A DNA stretch of 64,000 nucleotides from Enterobacter sp. (GTDB taxonomy: Bacteria; Pseudomonadota; Gammaproteobacteria; Enterobacterales; Enterobacteriaceae). Below are positions 23,332-33,779 of the stretch, one piece after another. The stretch is taken from assembly GCA_022649305.1 (NCBI GenBank), contig JALCNW010000008.1, forward strand, positions 1 through 64,000. The letters run 5' to 3'. A program made the translations under genes and the position numbers. The stretch's first letter is position 1. Each line of letters begins with the position of its first letter. Under the pieces are notes generated by a model. That model made no database searches. It was given only the letters and a program-made list of their open reading frames with translations, and was not told the origin of the DNA.

Positions 23332-23355
23332 AAAAAAAAGCCCTCCAAAGGAGGG
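23332..23355 (-). terminator. terminator of the gal operon
   Basis: Read on the minus strand: CCCTCC/GGAGGG stem with a 3-base loop, then eight T, seven bases after the galM stop. Confidence 0.88.
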
Positions 23356-23362
23356 TGAGGTC

Positions 23363-24406
23363 TTAACGCGGAATGAAGTGATATTCCGTCAGGCTGATGT
23401 ACGTATTGCCTGGTCGTAAAATGCAGTCAGGCTGTGGGTACTCGGGATGATTCGGACTGTCCGGCAAAAACTCGCTTTCCAGCGCCAGACCTTGCCAGTC
23501 GCTGTACTCATCATGTTCGCGTGCGAGTGTGCCGCCCAGATAGTTACCGGAGTAAAACTGTAGGGCAGGGGCGGTGGTGTAAACCGTCATCTGCAACTTT
23601 TCGTCCGCTGACCACACCTGCGCGGCGGGCTGATGGATATCGCCTTTCGCCTGTAGCAGAAACGCGTGGTCATAGCCTTTCATTTTGCGCTGGTCATCAT
23701 CGCTCAAAAAATCCTGGGCGATGCTTTTCGTCATGCGAAAATCAAAGCTGTTACCGCTCACCGACTTCAGGCCTGCGGACGGTATGCCCATTTCATCAAC
23801 CGGCAAATACTCATCCGCCAGAATTTGCAGCTTGTGATTGCGGACGTCGCACTGATTGCCGTCAAGATTGAAGTAGGCGTGGTTGGTCATATTAACCGGG
23901 CAAGGCTTGTCTACCGTGGCGCGATATTCGATAGCGATACGGTTATCTTCCGTCAGCGTGAAGCGGGCCGACGCCGTAAGATTACCCGGGAAGCCCTGAT
24001 CGCCATCGATGGATTCCAGCGCGAACTGCACTTCGCAGTCGTTCTGCTGAACAATCTGCCAGCGACGCTTATCAAACCCTTCCGGACCGCCGTGCAGTTG
24101 GTTTTCACCCTGGCTTGGCAGCAACGGATACTGCACACCGTCCAGCGAAAATTGGCTTTTGGCGATGCGGTTGGCGTAACGCCCCACGGATGCACCAAGG
24201 TACGCGGCCTGGTTAACGTACTGCTCCGGCGATGCGCAGCCGAGCAGGGTTTCACGCACGCTGCCATCAGGCATGGGAACACGAGCGGAAAGTAATGTCG
24301 CGCCCCAGTCCATGACCGTCACCACCATCCCCGCGCGGTTGCGCAGGGTTAACAGGCGATACGGCAGGCCATCCGGTGCGAGGGTTGGCGTTTCGTTTAG
24401 CACTGT
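23363..24406 (-). CDS. galM: galactose mutarotase (aldose 1-epimerase)
   Basis: A 347-residue enzyme that interconverts alpha- and beta-galactose. Conserved [25 protein letters not shown] and [12 protein letters not shown] carry the binding and catalytic histidines. I place the start at the GTG at 24406 ([12 protein letters not shown]), which overlaps the last codons of galK and matches the E. coli start; an ATG 24 bases upstream lies inside galK. Last gene of galETKM. Confidence 0.93.
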   Translation of the reverse strand, partial: TVLNETPTLAPDGLPYRLLTLRNRAGMVVTVMDWGATLLSARVPMPDGSVRETLLGCASPEQYVNQAAYLGASVGRYANRIAKSQFSLDGVQYPLLPSQGENQLHGGPEGFDKRRWQIVQQNDCEVQFALESIDGDQGFPGNLTASARFTLTEDNRIAIEYRATVDKPCPVNMTNHAYFNLDGNQCDVRNHKLQILADEYLPVDEMGIPSAGLKSVSGNSFDFRMTKSIAQDFLSDDDQRKMKGYDHAFLLQAKGDIHQPAAQVWSADEKLQMTVYTTAPALQFYSGNYLGGTLAREHDEYSDWQGLALESEFLPDSPNHPEYPQPDCILRPGNTYISLTEYHFIPR

Positions 24407-25545
24407 CCCGCTCCTTGTGAAGGTTTGCACACGTAGAAGGTCTCTTTGATGCCGGTTTTTGCTTCATACTGCTGAGCGACGGCTTCCTGAACGGTGGAGA
24501 CCAGTGCTTCCGGAATCAGGGCGACCACACAGCCGCCGAAACCGCCACCGGTCATACGCACACCGCCCTGATCGCCAATTTCTGCTTTGACAATTTCTAC
24601 CAGGGTGTCTATCTGCGGCACGGTGATTTCAAAATCATCGCGCATAGAAGCGTGAGATTCTGCCATCAATTCGCCCATGCGTTTCAGGTCGCCTTTTTCA
24701 AGCGCTGATGCGGCTTCAACGGTACGGGCATTTTCGGTCAGCACGTGACGAACGCGTTTTGCCACGATGGGGTCTAGCTCGTGAGCCACCTTGTTGAATT
24801 CGTTGAGCGATACATCGCGCAGCGCAGGTTGCTGGAAGAAACGCGCGCCGGTTTCGCACTGCTCGCGGCGTGTGTTGTACTCACTGCCCACCAGCGTGCG
24901 TTTGAAGTTACTGTTGATTATCACCACCGCCGCGCCTTTTGGCAGAGAAACCGCTTTGGTCCCGAGCGAGCGGCAGTCGATCAGCAGCGCGTGTTCTTTC
25001 TTGCCCAGAGCAGAGATCAACTGATCCATGATGCCGCAGTTACAGCCGACAAACTGGTTCTCTGCTTCCTGACCATTCAGCGCGATTTGCGCACCATCCA
25101 ACGGCAGATGATAAAGCTGTTGGAAGACGGTACCGACCGCCACTTCCAGCGATGCCGATGAGCTTAAGCCTGCGCCCTGAGGTACGTTGCCGGTAATCAC
25201 CAGATCCGCACCGCCGATATTTTTAGCACGCTGTTGCAGGTGTTTCACCACGCCGCGAACATAGTTAGACCACTGCTGGGTATCGTGGGCCACAATCGGC
25301 GCGTCGAGAGAAAACTCGTCAGACTGATTATCGTAGTCGGCAGCAATCACGCGCACCGTGCGATCGTCGCGTTTTGCACAACTGATGACAGTCTGATAAT
25401 CGATAGCGCAAGGCAGCACGAAACCGTCGTTATAATCGGTGTGTTCGCCGATCAGATTCACGCGGCCTGGCGCCTGAATCGCATGGGTGGCAGGGTAGCC
25501 AAATTTTTCAGCAAACAGGGATTGTGTTTTATCTTTCAGACTCAT
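24397..25545 (-). CDS. galK: galactokinase
   Basis: A 382-residue GHMP kinase that phosphorylates alpha-D-galactose at C1. Motifs: the galactokinase signature [19 protein letters not shown] near residues 28-46, the ATP-binding [17 protein letters not shown] near 120, and [13 protein letters not shown] near 335. Five bases after galT. Confidence 0.97.
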   Translation of the reverse strand: MSLKDKTQSLFAEKFGYPATHAIQAPGRVNLIGEHTDYNDGFVLPCAIDYQTVISCAKRDDRTVRVIAADYDNQSDEFSLDAPIVAHDTQQWSNYVRGVVKHLQQRAKNIGGADLVITGNVPQGAGLSSSASLEVAVGTVFQQLYHLPLDGAQIALNGQEAENQFVGCNCGIMDQLISALGKKEHALLIDCRSLGTKAVSLPKGAAVVIINSNFKRTLVGSEYNTRREQCETGARFFQQPALRDVSLNEFNKVAHELDPIVAKRVRHVLTENARTVEAASALEKGDLKRMGELMAESHASMRDDFEITVPQIDTLVEIVKAEIGDQGGVRMTGGGFGGCVVALIPEALVSTVQEAVAQQYEAKTGIKETFYVCKPSQGAGQC

Positions 25546-25550
25546 TATTT

Positions 25551-26597
25551 TTAGACTCCTGATTCGCGGTAATGAACATCGCTGACGGTGCGCAGACGTT
25601 CTGCCGCTTGTTCTGCCGTCAGGTCACGCTGGGTTTCCGCCAGCATTTCGTAGCCCACCATAAACTTACGTACCGTCGCAGAACGCAGCAGCGGCGGATA
25701 GAAATGGGCATGTAACTGCCAGTGCTGATTGTCTTCGCCAGTAAACGGCGCACCGTGCCAGCCCATGGAATACGGGAAGGAGCACTGGAACAGATTGTCA
25801 TAGCGACTGGTCAGCTTTTTCAGCGCCAGGGCTAAATCATCACGTTGTGCATCACTCAAATCGGTAATGCGTAGCACATGCGCTTTAGGCAGCAGCAGCG
25901 TTTCGAACGGCCACGCCGCCCAATACGGCACGACCGCCAGCCAGTGCTCGGTTTCTACAACGGTACGGCTACCGTCCGCCATCTCACGCTGGACGTAGTC
26001 CAACAACATGGCGGACTGCTGTTCAGCGAAATAGGTTTTTTGCAGTCGGTCTTCACGCTCGACTTCATTAGGCATGAAGCTGTTCGCCCATACCTGTCCA
26101 TGCGGATGCGGGTTTGAACAACCCATCGCCGCGCCTTTGTTTTCGAACACCTGCACCCACGGATAGGTCTGACCCAGCTCGGCAGTCTGTTCCTGCCAGG
26201 TGGTGATCACATCCTTCAGCGCATCAAGGCTCAGCTCCGGCAGCGTTTTGCTGTGATCCGGCGAGAAGCAAATCACGCGACTGGTGCCGCGCGCGCTTTC
26301 ACAGCGCATCAGCGGGTCGTCACTTTCCGGCGCGTTTGGCGTGTCGGTCATCAGCGCCGCGAAATCGTTAGTGAATACGTAAGTGCTTTTGTAATCGGGA
26401 TTTTTATCACCGGTTACGCGAGTATTGCCCGGGCACAGGAAGCAGTCAGGATCGTGCTGTGGCAACGTTTGTTGAGCAGGGGTTTCTTGCGCCCCTTGCC
26501 ACGGGCGCTTAGCGCGATGCGGTGAAACTAAAATCCATTGCCCGGTTAATGGGTTAAAACGCCGATGCGGGTGATCGACGGGATTAAATTGCGTCAT
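25551..26597 (-). CDS. galT: galactose-1-phosphate uridylyltransferase
   Basis: A 348-residue HIT-superfamily enzyme that exchanges UMP between UDP-glucose and galactose-1-phosphate. The active HPH motif in [14 protein letters not shown] is near residue 165, and the zinc cysteines lie in CFLCPGN. Second gene of the Leloir operon. Confidence 0.97.
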   Translation of the reverse strand: MTQFNPVDHPHRRFNPLTGQWILVSPHRAKRPWQGAQETPAQQTLPQHDPDCFLCPGNTRVTGDKNPDYKSTYVFTNDFAALMTDTPNAPESDDPLMRCESARGTSRVICFSPDHSKTLPELSLDALKDVITTWQEQTAELGQTYPWVQVFENKGAAMGCSNPHPHGQVWANSFMPNEVEREDRLQKTYFAEQQSAMLLDYVQREMADGSRTVVETEHWLAVVPYWAAWPFETLLLPKAHVLRITDLSDAQRDDLALALKKLTSRYDNLFQCSFPYSMGWHGAPFTGEDNQHWQLHAHFYPPLLRSATVRKFMVGYEMLAETQRDLTAEQAAERLRTVSDVHYRESGV

Positions 26598-26606
26598 GAC
26601 GGATCC

Positions 26607-27623
26607 TTAGTCCGGATAGCCCTGCGGATGGCGTGACTGCCAGTGCCAGGTATCTTGTGCCATTTCATCGAGCGTGCGGGTAACACGCCAGTTCAGCTCT
26701 TTATCGGCTTTGTTGGCATCTGCCCAGTAAGCCGGGAGATCGCCATCGCGACGCGGGGCGAAGTGATACGCCACGGGCTTACCGCAGGCTTTGCTGAACG
26801 CGTTAACCACGTCCAGTACGCTGCTGCCAACGCCTGCGCCGAGATTATAAATATGTACACCAGGCTTGCCTGCCAGCTGTTGCATCGCGGCAACGTGGCC
26901 GTCAGCGAGATCCATGACGTGGATGTAGTCACGTACGCCGGTGCCATCTTCGGTTGGATAATCGTTGCCAAAAATCGCCAGCGAATCGCGACGACCGACG
27001 GCGACCTGGGCGATGTACGGCATCAGATTGTTAGGAATACCTTGCGGATCTTCACCCATATCGCCTGACGGATGCGCGCCAACCGGGTTGAAGTAACGCA
27101 GCAGGGCGATGCTCCACTCTGGCTGCGCTTTTTGCAGGTCGGCCAGAATTTGCTCCACCATCAGCTTGCTTTTACCGTACGGGCTTTGCGGCGTACCGGT
27201 CGGGAAGCTTTCAGCGTAAGGGATTTTGGGTTGGTCGCCGTAGACGGTGGCTGAGGAGCTGAAGATGAAGTTCTTCACGTTGGCGGCGCGCATAGCGGAG
27301 ATTAAACGCAGCGTACCGTTGACGTTGTTATCGTAGTATTCAAGCGGTTTGGCCACCGATTCGCCGACGGCTTTCAGGCCAGCAAAGTGGATCACCGTAT
27401 CGATAGCGTGGTCGTGCAGAATTTCGGTCATCAACGCTTCGTTGCGGATGTCACCTTCCACAAACATGGGTTGTTTTCCGCCAAGGCGCTCGATCACCGA
27501 CAGCACGCTGCGCTTACTGTTGCACAGATTGTCGAGGATGATGACGTCGTGGCCATTTTGCAGCAGTTGCACACAGGTATGACTTCCAATGTAACCGCTA
27601 CCACCTGTTACCAGAACTCGCAT
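26607..27623 (-). CDS. galE: UDP-glucose 4-epimerase
   Basis: A 338-residue SDR enzyme using tightly bound NAD. The TGGSGYIGSHTC motif is at the N-terminus and the catalytic YxxxK is in QSPYGKSK near residue 149. I use the ATG at 27623 (MRVLVTGG) preceded by GGAGCG; a longer in-frame ATG upstream has no support. The internal GalR/GalS operator lies in its first codons. Confidence 0.97.
   Translation of the reverse strand: MRVLVTGGSGYIGSHTCVQLLQNGHDVIILDNLCNSKRSVLSVIERLGGKQPMFVEGDIRNEALMTEILHDHAIDTVIHFAGLKAVGESVAKPLEYYDNNVNGTLRLISAMRAANVKNFIFSSSATVYGDQPKIPYAESFPTGTPQSPYGKSKLMVEQILADLQKAQPEWSIALLRYFNPVGAHPSGDMGEDPQGIPNNLMPYIAQVAVGRRDSLAIFGNDYPTEDGTGVRDYIHVMDLADGHVAAMQQLAGKPGVHIYNLGAGVGSSVLDVVNAFSKACGKPVAYHFAPRRDGDLPAYWADANKADKELNWRVTRTLDEMAQDTWHWQSRHPQGYPD
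27589..27604. promoter_or_regulatory. internal gal operator inside galE
   Basis: ATGTAACCGCTACCAC matches the GalR/GalS consensus GTGKAANCGNTTMCAC at 14 of 16 positions. Its place inside the galE 5' end is that of the E. coli internal operator used for DNA looping. Confidence 0.8.
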
Positions 27624-27701
27624 ATTTCGCTCCATTAGGCTTATGGTATGTAATAACCATAGCATAACAGAGACGTGAAAAGTGTGACATGGGATAAAAT
27701 A

Positions 27702-27717
27702 GTGGAATCGGTTACAC
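27702..27717. promoter_or_regulatory. external gal operator
   Basis: GTGGAATCGGTTACAC fits the GalR/GalS consensus at every position and lies 113 bases from the internal operator, centre to centre, as in E. coli. Confidence 0.9.
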
Positions 27718-27796
27718 TGATTTTAAAACCTGTTTTTTGGACCGTTGAGGACATTCTAAATCAAAGAGATAGGGAAGTATTGATGCAGGTTATCTG

Positions 27797-27818
27797 AAAA
27801 GGGGGCGCACCCCCTTTT
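27797..27818 (-). terminator. terminator of modF
   Basis: Arms AAAAGGGGG and CCCCCTTTT with the loop CGCA, just past the modF stop on the minus strand. It also insulates the gal promoter. Confidence 0.85.
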
Positions 27819-27822
27819 GATA

Positions 27823-29295
27823 TTAACGCAGGTCGCTTAATACGTAGCCGTAGCGGTTGTCTTCCGGGACAAACTCAAGGCGGTGGGTGATGCAGGACGG
27901 GGCGTCCTCCGCATGGTGTGAAACAAACAGTAGCTGCGTTTCGCCTTCGCCAATCAGGACATCCACAAAACGACGGATCAGCTGGCGATTGAGCGGATCC
28001 AGCCCCTGAAGCGGTTCATCCAGAATCAACAGCGTCGGGTGTTTGACCAGCGCACGGACGATTAACGCCAGCCGCTGCTGTCCCCAGGACAAGCTATGAA
28101 ACGGCGCATCAGCCACGCGATTACCCATTCCGAGAATATCCAGCCACTGCTGCGCCAGCTTATGCTGCTTGTCCGAGACGGCCTGATATATGCCGATGGA
28201 GTCGAAATAACCGGATAAAATGACGTTACGCACGGTGGTGCTGACGCGATAGTCGAGGTGCAGGCTGCTGCTGACGTAACCGATATGCTTTTTAATATCC
28301 CAGATGGTTTCGCCGCTGCCGCGACGGCGGCCAAACAGCGTCAGATCGTTGCTGTATCCCTGCGGGTGATCGCCCGTGATCAGGCTAAGCAGCGTGGATT
28401 TTCCCGCACCGTTAGGGCCGGTAATTTGCCAGTGTTCGCCGGGATTCACCGTCCAGCTCAGCTGATTGAGAATGGGCCTGTCGTTATAGGAAACGACGCC
28501 GTTAATTAATTCAATGCGGGGTTGATCGGGGGCTAAACCATGACGCGCCGAAGGTGCATCAGGCTCCGGGAGCGCGATGCCATCCAGCTTTTCGCTGTGG
28601 GCCAGCTGCGCAATGAGCGCCTGCTTTAACAAGGCGTTTTTCTCGCCGGTTTCGGTCAACGCGCAATCTGCCAGCACGCCGGCAAACTGCACAAAATCAG
28701 GGATCTCATCGAAACGGTTCAACACCAGAACCAGGGTATAACCTTGCTGATTCAAATCGGCTAATAGTAACGCCAGCTGCGCGCGGGACTGGACGTCAAG
28801 CCCGTCGAACGGCTCATCCAGAATCAACAGTTCTGGCTCGGTCATCAGAGCCTGACACAATAACGTTTTGCGGGTTTCACCGGTTGAAAGATATTTGAAA
28901 CGACGATCCAACAGGCCTGCAATGCCAAACTGTTCGGCCAGGTGTTGGCAGCGGATGGGATCTTTTCTCTCGTCCTGGATGATTTCAGCCGTGGTGCGGC
29001 CTGTGTCTTCTTCACCCGGGCTGAGTAGGTCGGTGTTATTACGTTGCCACTCGTCGCTGACCAGCTTTTGCAGTTGTTCGAAGGAGAGCCGAGTCAGGCG
29101 TGAAAAGCTGCACTGGCGTTCGCCCTTAAGCTGGGTGAGTTCACCCGCCAGCGCGCGGGCGAGGGCAGACTTGCCGCTCCCGTTAGTGCCGACAAAAGCC
29201 CAGCTTTCGCCAGCGCGTAAGGTTAAATCCGCAAGATCTAATGTGCGTGTGTCGCTAAGACGAAACGTGCCTTGCGAAATATGCAATGATGACAT
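27823..29295 (-). CDS. modF: ABC-type ATPase ModF (molybdate locus)
   Basis: A 490-residue protein with two fused ABC ATPase domains and no membrane part: Walker A at GTNGSGKSAL (domain 1) and GPNGAGKSTL (domain 2), each with a LILDEP Walker B. Lies downstream of modE and is co-transcribed with it. Once named phrA; its exact role is unsettled, and the gene is known to be expressed with modE in E. coli. Confidence 0.93.
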   Translation of the reverse strand: MSSLHISQGTFRLSDTRTLDLADLTLRAGESWAFVGTNGSGKSALARALAGELTQLKGERQCSFSRLTRLSFEQLQKLVSDEWQRNNTDLLSPGEEDTGRTTAEIIQDERKDPIRCQHLAEQFGIAGLLDRRFKYLSTGETRKTLLCQALMTEPELLILDEPFDGLDVQSRAQLALLLADLNQQGYTLVLVLNRFDEIPDFVQFAGVLADCALTETGEKNALLKQALIAQLAHSEKLDGIALPEPDAPSARHGLAPDQPRIELINGVVSYNDRPILNQLSWTVNPGEHWQITGPNGAGKSTLLSLITGDHPQGYSNDLTLFGRRRGSGETIWDIKKHIGYVSSSLHLDYRVSTTVRNVILSGYFDSIGIYQAVSDKQHKLAQQWLDILGMGNRVADAPFHSLSWGQQRLALIVRALVKHPTLLILDEPLQGLDPLNRQLIRRFVDVLIGEGETQLLFVSHHAEDAPSCITHRLEFVPEDNRYGYVLSDLR

Positions 29296-29362
29296 GTGTT
29301 ATCCCGTTTTTTGCAGCAATATGTCTCAGGGATACCGACTGTCGCCATATTTGTCAATGCGC

Positions 29363-30151
29363 TTAGCATAACGTGGCGATAATCACCCGGTCGGCATTAA
29401 AATATGCCGTCACGTCCGCGCCTTCTTCTAAATCCGTTGCGCTCACCGTCGGCACAGTGGCACATAGCGTTTGACCATCCGGCAAGGCCATCAGCACTTC
29501 ACATTGCTCGTCGCCACGCTCAATGTGGCTGATTTTTACGCGCAGTTGATTATCGGCAGCTCTTGCCTGTTCAGCATCACACGTGATATTCACCCACGGC
29601 GCTTTGAGCAACACCAGCACCTCTTTGCCTTCATCCAGCCCGAGTCGCTCGCCGCTTTGCGCGGTAATCGCCACCTTCAGACGCGTGGTTCCATCGGCCA
29701 GAATAATATCGACATGCTGCTGAACCTGAGAGTTATCGCGAGCGGTAACGGTTCCGAACCATTGGTTGCGCGCGCTGGTTTGTAATGAGAAGCGGGAAAT
29801 GGCAGCCAGCAGGCTGTCGAGGGGGAGGGCATCGTCATCGCTTAACACGTCAAAGGCTTTCTGCTGAATCTGTGCCAGCAGGTCGTAAAGCTGGATCAGA
29901 CGCAAACCGTAGCGGGTTAATACTGCGCCGCCGCCACCCTTGCCACCCGTTGCTCTGTCGACCAGCGTCTGTTCGCTGAGGGTGTTCATGTCATTGATGG
30001 CATCCCATGCACTTTTATAGCTGATACCGGCGTTCTTAGCTCCCTGGCTAATTGAACCCGTCTGTTCTATTTGTTTAAGCAGGGCGATGCGTCGCGGATC
30101 GGCGAAAAGCTTCTGCTGAAGTCGAAGGGTAAGGAGAATTTCGGCCTGCAT
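29363..30151 (-). CDS. modE: molybdate-responsive transcription regulator
   Basis: A 262-residue LysR-like winged-helix protein (residues about 1-110, with [20 protein letters not shown]) joined to two molybdate-binding MOP domains. It binds molybdate and represses modABC while activating moa and some molybdoenzyme genes. The ATG at 30151 gives the E. coli length and N-terminus (MQAEILLTL); an in-frame ATG further upstream lacks a ribosome-binding site. Confidence 0.95.
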   Translation of the reverse strand: MQAEILLTLRLQQKLFADPRRIALLKQIEQTGSISQGAKNAGISYKSAWDAINDMNTLSEQTLVDRATGGKGGGGAVLTRYGLRLIQLYDLLAQIQQKAFDVLSDDDALPLDSLLAAISRFSLQTSARNQWFGTVTARDNSQVQQHVDIILADGTTRLKVAITAQSGERLGLDEGKEVLVLLKAPWVNITCDAEQARAADNQLRVKISHIERGDEQCEVLMALPDGQTLCATVPTVSATDLEEGADVTAYFNADRVIIATLC

Positions 30152-30278
30152 AACAAAGTCCTGGCAAAAAGTGTATTGTGGACCAAATGCCCTGGTGCGC
30201 AAAGGGTACCGCACAAAAGGGGATGTATTTCTCATCTTTCAGAGTAGAATACGCTATTCACAATGTCTGGAGAAAACC

Positions 30279-30428
30279 ATGTTAGAGTTGTTGAAGAGTC
30301 TGGTATTCGCCGTGATCATGGTACCCGTAGTGATGGCCATCATCCTCGGCGCCATCTACGGCTTAGGTGAGTTGTTCAACCTGTTTTCGAACATCGGTCA
30401 CAAAGACCAGCCTAAAAAGCAGCATTGA
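30279..30428 (+). CDS. acrZ: AcrAB-TolC accessory small membrane protein
   Basis: A 49-residue single-pass peptide beginning [18 protein letters not shown], identical in layout to AcrZ (YbhT), which binds the AcrB drug efflux pump. TGGAGAAAACC precedes the ATG, and a strong terminator follows. Its place between modE and modA is conserved. Confidence 0.94.
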   Translation: MLELLKSLVFAVIMVPVVMAIILGAIYGLGELFNLFSNIGHKDQPKKQH

Positions 30429-30436
30429 TTTCCTTC

Positions 30437-30463
30437 AAAACGCCCGGTCAGTCCGGGCGTTTT
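30437..30463 (+). terminator. terminator after acrZ
   Basis: Arms AAAACGCCCGG and CCGGGCGTTTT around TCAGT, nine bases after the acrZ stop. Confidence 0.93.
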
Positions 30464-30560
30464 GCCCTTAAGTTTTTCCCACTCCCGCCGATATTTATTC
30501 TATAGCCATTTCGTTTACTCATTAATCGGTACGATTTAACGCTAGGTTATCCCTACCGTT

Positions 30561-30588
30561 GTCGTTATATTTGTTTGTATATAACGAC
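30561..30588 (+). promoter_or_regulatory. ModE operator of modABC
   Basis: Ten-base perfect inverted arms GTCGTTATAT and ATATAACGAC separated by eight bases, 17 bases before modA. The sequence and spacing match the known ModE palindrome over the E. coli modA start point. Confidence 0.92.
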
Positions 30589-30605
30589 ACTCACAGGAGT
30601 TAAAA

Positions 30606-31379
30606 ATGGCACGTAAATGGTTACGCCTTTTCGCCGGGGCAACACTGACGCTTTCGCTCACCGGACATGCGTTCGCAGACGAAGCAAAAATCACGGTCTT
30701 TGCGGCAGCGTCGCTGACCAACGCCATGCAGGACATTGCGGCGCAATACAAAAAAGAGAAAAATGTCGATGTCGTCTCTTCGTTTGCGTCCTCGTCGACT
30801 CTGGCCCGCCAGATTGAAGCGGGCGCGCCTGCCGATCTGTTTATTTCTGCCGATCAGAAATGGATGGATTATGCCGTAGAGAAAAAATCTATCGATACGG
30901 CAACGCGTGAAACGCTGCTCGGCAATAGCCTGGTCGTTGTGGCACCTAAAGCCAGTGCGCAGGGCGAGTTCACCATCAATAAAGAGACTAACTGGACCCG
31001 CCTGCTGAAGGAGGGTCGTCTGGCGGTGGGCGATCCGGATCACGTGCCAGCAGGGATTTACGCAAAAGAAGCACTGCAAAAACTGGGGGCGTGGGATACG
31101 CTGTCACCGAAACTGGCTCCTGCCGAAGACGTGCGCGGTGCGCTGGCGCTGGTAGAACGTAATGAAGCTCCACTGGGTATCGTTTACGGCTCTGACGCCG
31201 TTGCCGGTAAAGGGGTGAAAGTTGTTGGCACCTTCCCGGAAGACTCTCACAAGAAAGTCGAATACCCGATTGCCATCATCGATGGACATAAAAATGCAAC
31301 GGTCAGCGCCTTCTATGACTACCTGAAGGGGCCGCAAGCGTCTGCAATCTTTAAACGTTATGGATTTACGACTCACTAA
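30606..31379 (+). CDS. modA: periplasmic molybdate-binding protein
   Basis: A 257-residue solute-binding protein: signal peptide cleaved after HAFA, then the oxyanion-binding fold with AAASLTNAMQDIA and SFASSSTLARQIEAGAP. It delivers molybdate to ModBC. CAGGAG precedes the ATG. Its stop overlaps the modB start. Confidence 0.96.
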   Translation: MARKWLRLFAGATLTLSLTGHAFADEAKITVFAAASLTNAMQDIAAQYKKEKNVDVVSSFASSSTLARQIEAGAPADLFISADQKWMDYAVEKKSIDTATRETLLGNSLVVVAPKASAQGEFTINKETNWTRLLKEGRLAVGDPDHVPAGIYAKEALQKLGAWDTLSPKLAPAEDVRGALALVERNEAPLGIVYGSDAVAGKGVKVVGTFPEDSHKKVEYPIAIIDGHKNATVSAFYDYLKGPQASAIFKRYGFTTH

Positions 31380-32068
31380 TGATATTGACGGATCCTGAAT
31401 GGCAGGCGGTGCTGCTGAGCCTAAAAGTCTCATCCCTGGCGGTTGTCTTTAGTTTGCCCTTTGGGATTTTCTTCGCCTGGCTGCTGGTTCGCTGCCAGTT
31501 TCCAGGCAAAGCCCTACTCGACAGTGTGCTGCATCTTCCCCTCGTGTTGCCGCCTGTAGTGGTCGGTTATCTGTTGCTGATTGCTATGGGGCGACGCGGT
31601 TTTATCGGCCAATGGTTATATGACTGGTTTGGTCTGACGTTTGCATTTAGCTGGCGCGGTGCGGTACTGGCTGCGGCGGTGATGTCGTTCCCGCTGATGG
31701 TGCGGGCCATTCGCCTTGCGCTGGAAGGGGTGGATATCAAACTGGAGCAGGCCGCGCGCACCCTGGGTGCCGGACGCTGGCGCGTGTTCTTAACCATCAC
31801 CTTGCCGTTGACGTTACCGGGGATTATCGTCGGTACGGTGCTGGCTTTTGCCCGTTCGCTTGGCGAATTTGGTGCAACCATTACCTTCGTGTCTAACATC
31901 CCTGGCGAAACCCGCACCATCCCGTCAGCAATGTATACCCTGATTCAAACGCCGGGCGGTGAAAGTGCTGCTGCGCGGCTGTGTATTCTCTCTATCGTCC
32001 TGGCGCTGGTATCGCTGCTGATTTCTGAATGGCTGGCGCGACTGAGCCGTGAGCGGATGGGGAAATAA
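31379..32068 (+). CDS. modB: molybdate ABC transporter permease
   Basis: A 229-residue inner-membrane permease with five likely helices and the ABC-contact EAA loop ([15 protein letters not shown] near residue 122). The start overlaps the modA stop by one base. Confidence 0.95.
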   Translation: MILTDPEWQAVLLSLKVSSLAVVFSLPFGIFFAWLLVRCQFPGKALLDSVLHLPLVLPPVVVGYLLLIAMGRRGFIGQWLYDWFGLTFAFSWRGAVLAAAVMSFPLMVRAIRLALEGVDIKLEQAARTLGAGRWRVFLTITLPLTLPGIIVGTVLAFARSLGEFGATITFVSNIPGETRTIPSAMYTLIQTPGGESAAARLCILSIVLALVSLLISEWLARLSRERMGK

Positions 32069-32070
32069 TC

Positions 32071-33129
32071 ATGCTGGAACTTAACTTCACCCAGACGCTG
32101 GGAAGCCACTGCCTGACGCTAAACGAAACACTCCCCGCGAGCGGCATCACCGCAGTTTTTGGCGTATCAGGTGCTGGTAAAACCTCGTTGATCAATGCCA
32201 TTAGCGGCTTGACGCGTCCGCAAACGGGCCGGATTGTGCTTAACGATCGTGTACTTAGCGACGTCGAAAAAAAGATTCATCTGGCCCCTGAAAAGCGTCG
32301 AATTGGCTATGTGTTCCAGGATGCTCGACTCTTTCCGCATTACAAGGTGCGCGGCAATCTGCGCTACGGCATGGCGAAAAGCATGGCCGGACAGTTTGAT
32401 AAGCTGGTGGCGTTGCTGGGCATTGAAGATCTTCTGGAACGCCTGCCGTCGTCGCTCTCAGGCGGTGAAAAACAGCGCGTGGCGATGGGTCGTGCCCTGT
32501 TAACCGCGCCCGAACTGCTATTGCTGGATGAACCGCTGGCCTCGCTTGATATTCCCCGCAAGCGTGAGCTACTGCCATACCTCCAGCGTCTGGCCCGCGA
32601 AATCAATATTCCGATGCTCTACGTCAGCCATTCCCTGGATGAGATTTTGCATCTGGCGGACAAAGTGCTGGTGCTTGAAAACGGCAGCGTCAAAGCCTTT
32701 GGCAATCTGGAGGAGGTCTGGGGCAGCAGCGTGATGCACCCGTGGTTGCCGAAAGAGCAGCAGAGCAGCATCCTGAAAGTGAGCGTGCTGGAACATCATC
32801 CGCACTATGCGATGACCGCGCTGGCGCTGGGCGATCAGCATCTGTGGGTGAATAAGATCGACAAGCCGCTGCAATCCGCGCTGCGTATCCGTATTCAGGC
32901 ATCGGACGTGTCGCTGGTGCTACAGCCGCCGCTGCAAACCAGTATTCGTAATATTCTGCGTGCCAAAGTTGCGCAGTGTCTTGATGACAATGGGCAGGTA
33001 GAGGTGCAGCTCGAAGTGGGCAGTAAAACGCTTTGGGCGCGTATCAGCCCGTGGGCCAGAGATGAGTTAGGTATCAAACCTGGCCTGTGGCTTTACGCGC
33101 AGATCAAGAGCGTTTCTATCACGACCTGA
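32071..33129 (+). CDS. modC: molybdate ABC transporter ATP-binding protein
   Basis: A 352-residue ATPase: Walker [11 protein letters not shown] near residue 30, signature [15 protein letters not shown] near 129, Walker [12 protein letters not shown], and a C-terminal MOP-like molybdate-sensing domain. Two bases after modB. Its stop abuts the 3' end of the split ybhA gene. Confidence 0.96.
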   Translation: MLELNFTQTLGSHCLTLNETLPASGITAVFGVSGAGKTSLINAISGLTRPQTGRIVLNDRVLSDVEKKIHLAPEKRRIGYVFQDARLFPHYKVRGNLRYGMAKSMAGQFDKLVALLGIEDLLERLPSSLSGGEKQRVAMGRALLTAPELLLLDEPLASLDIPRKRELLPYLQRLAREINIPMLYVSHSLDEILHLADKVLVLENGSVKAFGNLEEVWGSSVMHPWLPKEQQSSILKVSVLEHHPHYAMTALALGDQHLWVNKIDKPLQSALRIRIQASDVSLVLQPPLQTSIRNILRAKVAQCLDDNGQVEVQLEVGSKTLWARISPWARDELGIKPGLWLYAQIKSVSITT

Positions 33130-33737
33130 TTACAGCAGGTGGGTGTAAATATACTGCGCGATGCTGTCGGTGGTGTTGTCGCCGATGACGATGTTGGCCC
33201 GTGCTTTGACCGCATCGTCGGCATTGCCCATTGCCACGCCCGTTCCCGCCGCTTCCAGCATGCTGATGTCGTTGTAATTATCGCCAAAGGCAATGACATC
33301 CTGCATGGACCCGCCCTGCGACTCGATAAACTGCGTCAGGCGCTTTCCTTTACTGTTGCCTTTGCGGGCAATATCGACCTGATCGTGCCACGACCATTCG
33401 CATTCCAGACCCAGCGTTTGCTCGACGTGTTTGGCAAATTCGTTCAACTTGGCGGTGTCCTCATCCGTCAGCGCAAACTTCCAGATAGCGTTGACCTCTT
33501 CAGCCGCCTGGCGCAAAGAGGGGACCTGAGTAAAGACAGGGCGCTGAGCTTCTGGCAACGTCAGTGCCCAGTTGCTGGTGCGGATCACATGCCCGGTAGG
33601 GCGTTCGTAAAGCATCGCATCGTCGACGTACATCAAGCCGTGAACGTCATGCTCATTGAGCAAATCAATCAATTGTAGAGCTTGAGGTACCGGCAGGGGA
33701 TCGGACTCGATCACTCTTTTTGCCTGATAATCATACA
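33130..33737 (-). pseudogene. ybhA: native ybhA, 3' part (cut off by the inserted element)
   Basis: The C-terminal 200 or so residues of the HAD-superfamily pyridoxal phosphate/sugar phosphatase YbhA, from LYDYQAKRV to the natural C-terminus. It holds the cap domain and the later HAD motifs (GNSKGKRL and FGDNYND). It has no start codon of its own in context: upstream reading enters the element at 33,738. The missing 5' part, with the nucleophile aspartate, is at 44,890-45,102. Joining the two across CA restores an open frame of 272 residues. Confidence 0.93.
33736..33737. other. attL crossover dinucleotide
   Basis: CA is the only sequence common to both junctions. Left of it is ybhA sequence and right of it element sequence (GGTGTGTTATGC). 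A two-base core is the rule for serine recombinases. Confidence 0.78.
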
Positions 33738-33779
33738 GGTGTGTTATGCTTATACAAACAAAATTGAAAGGCTTGAAAG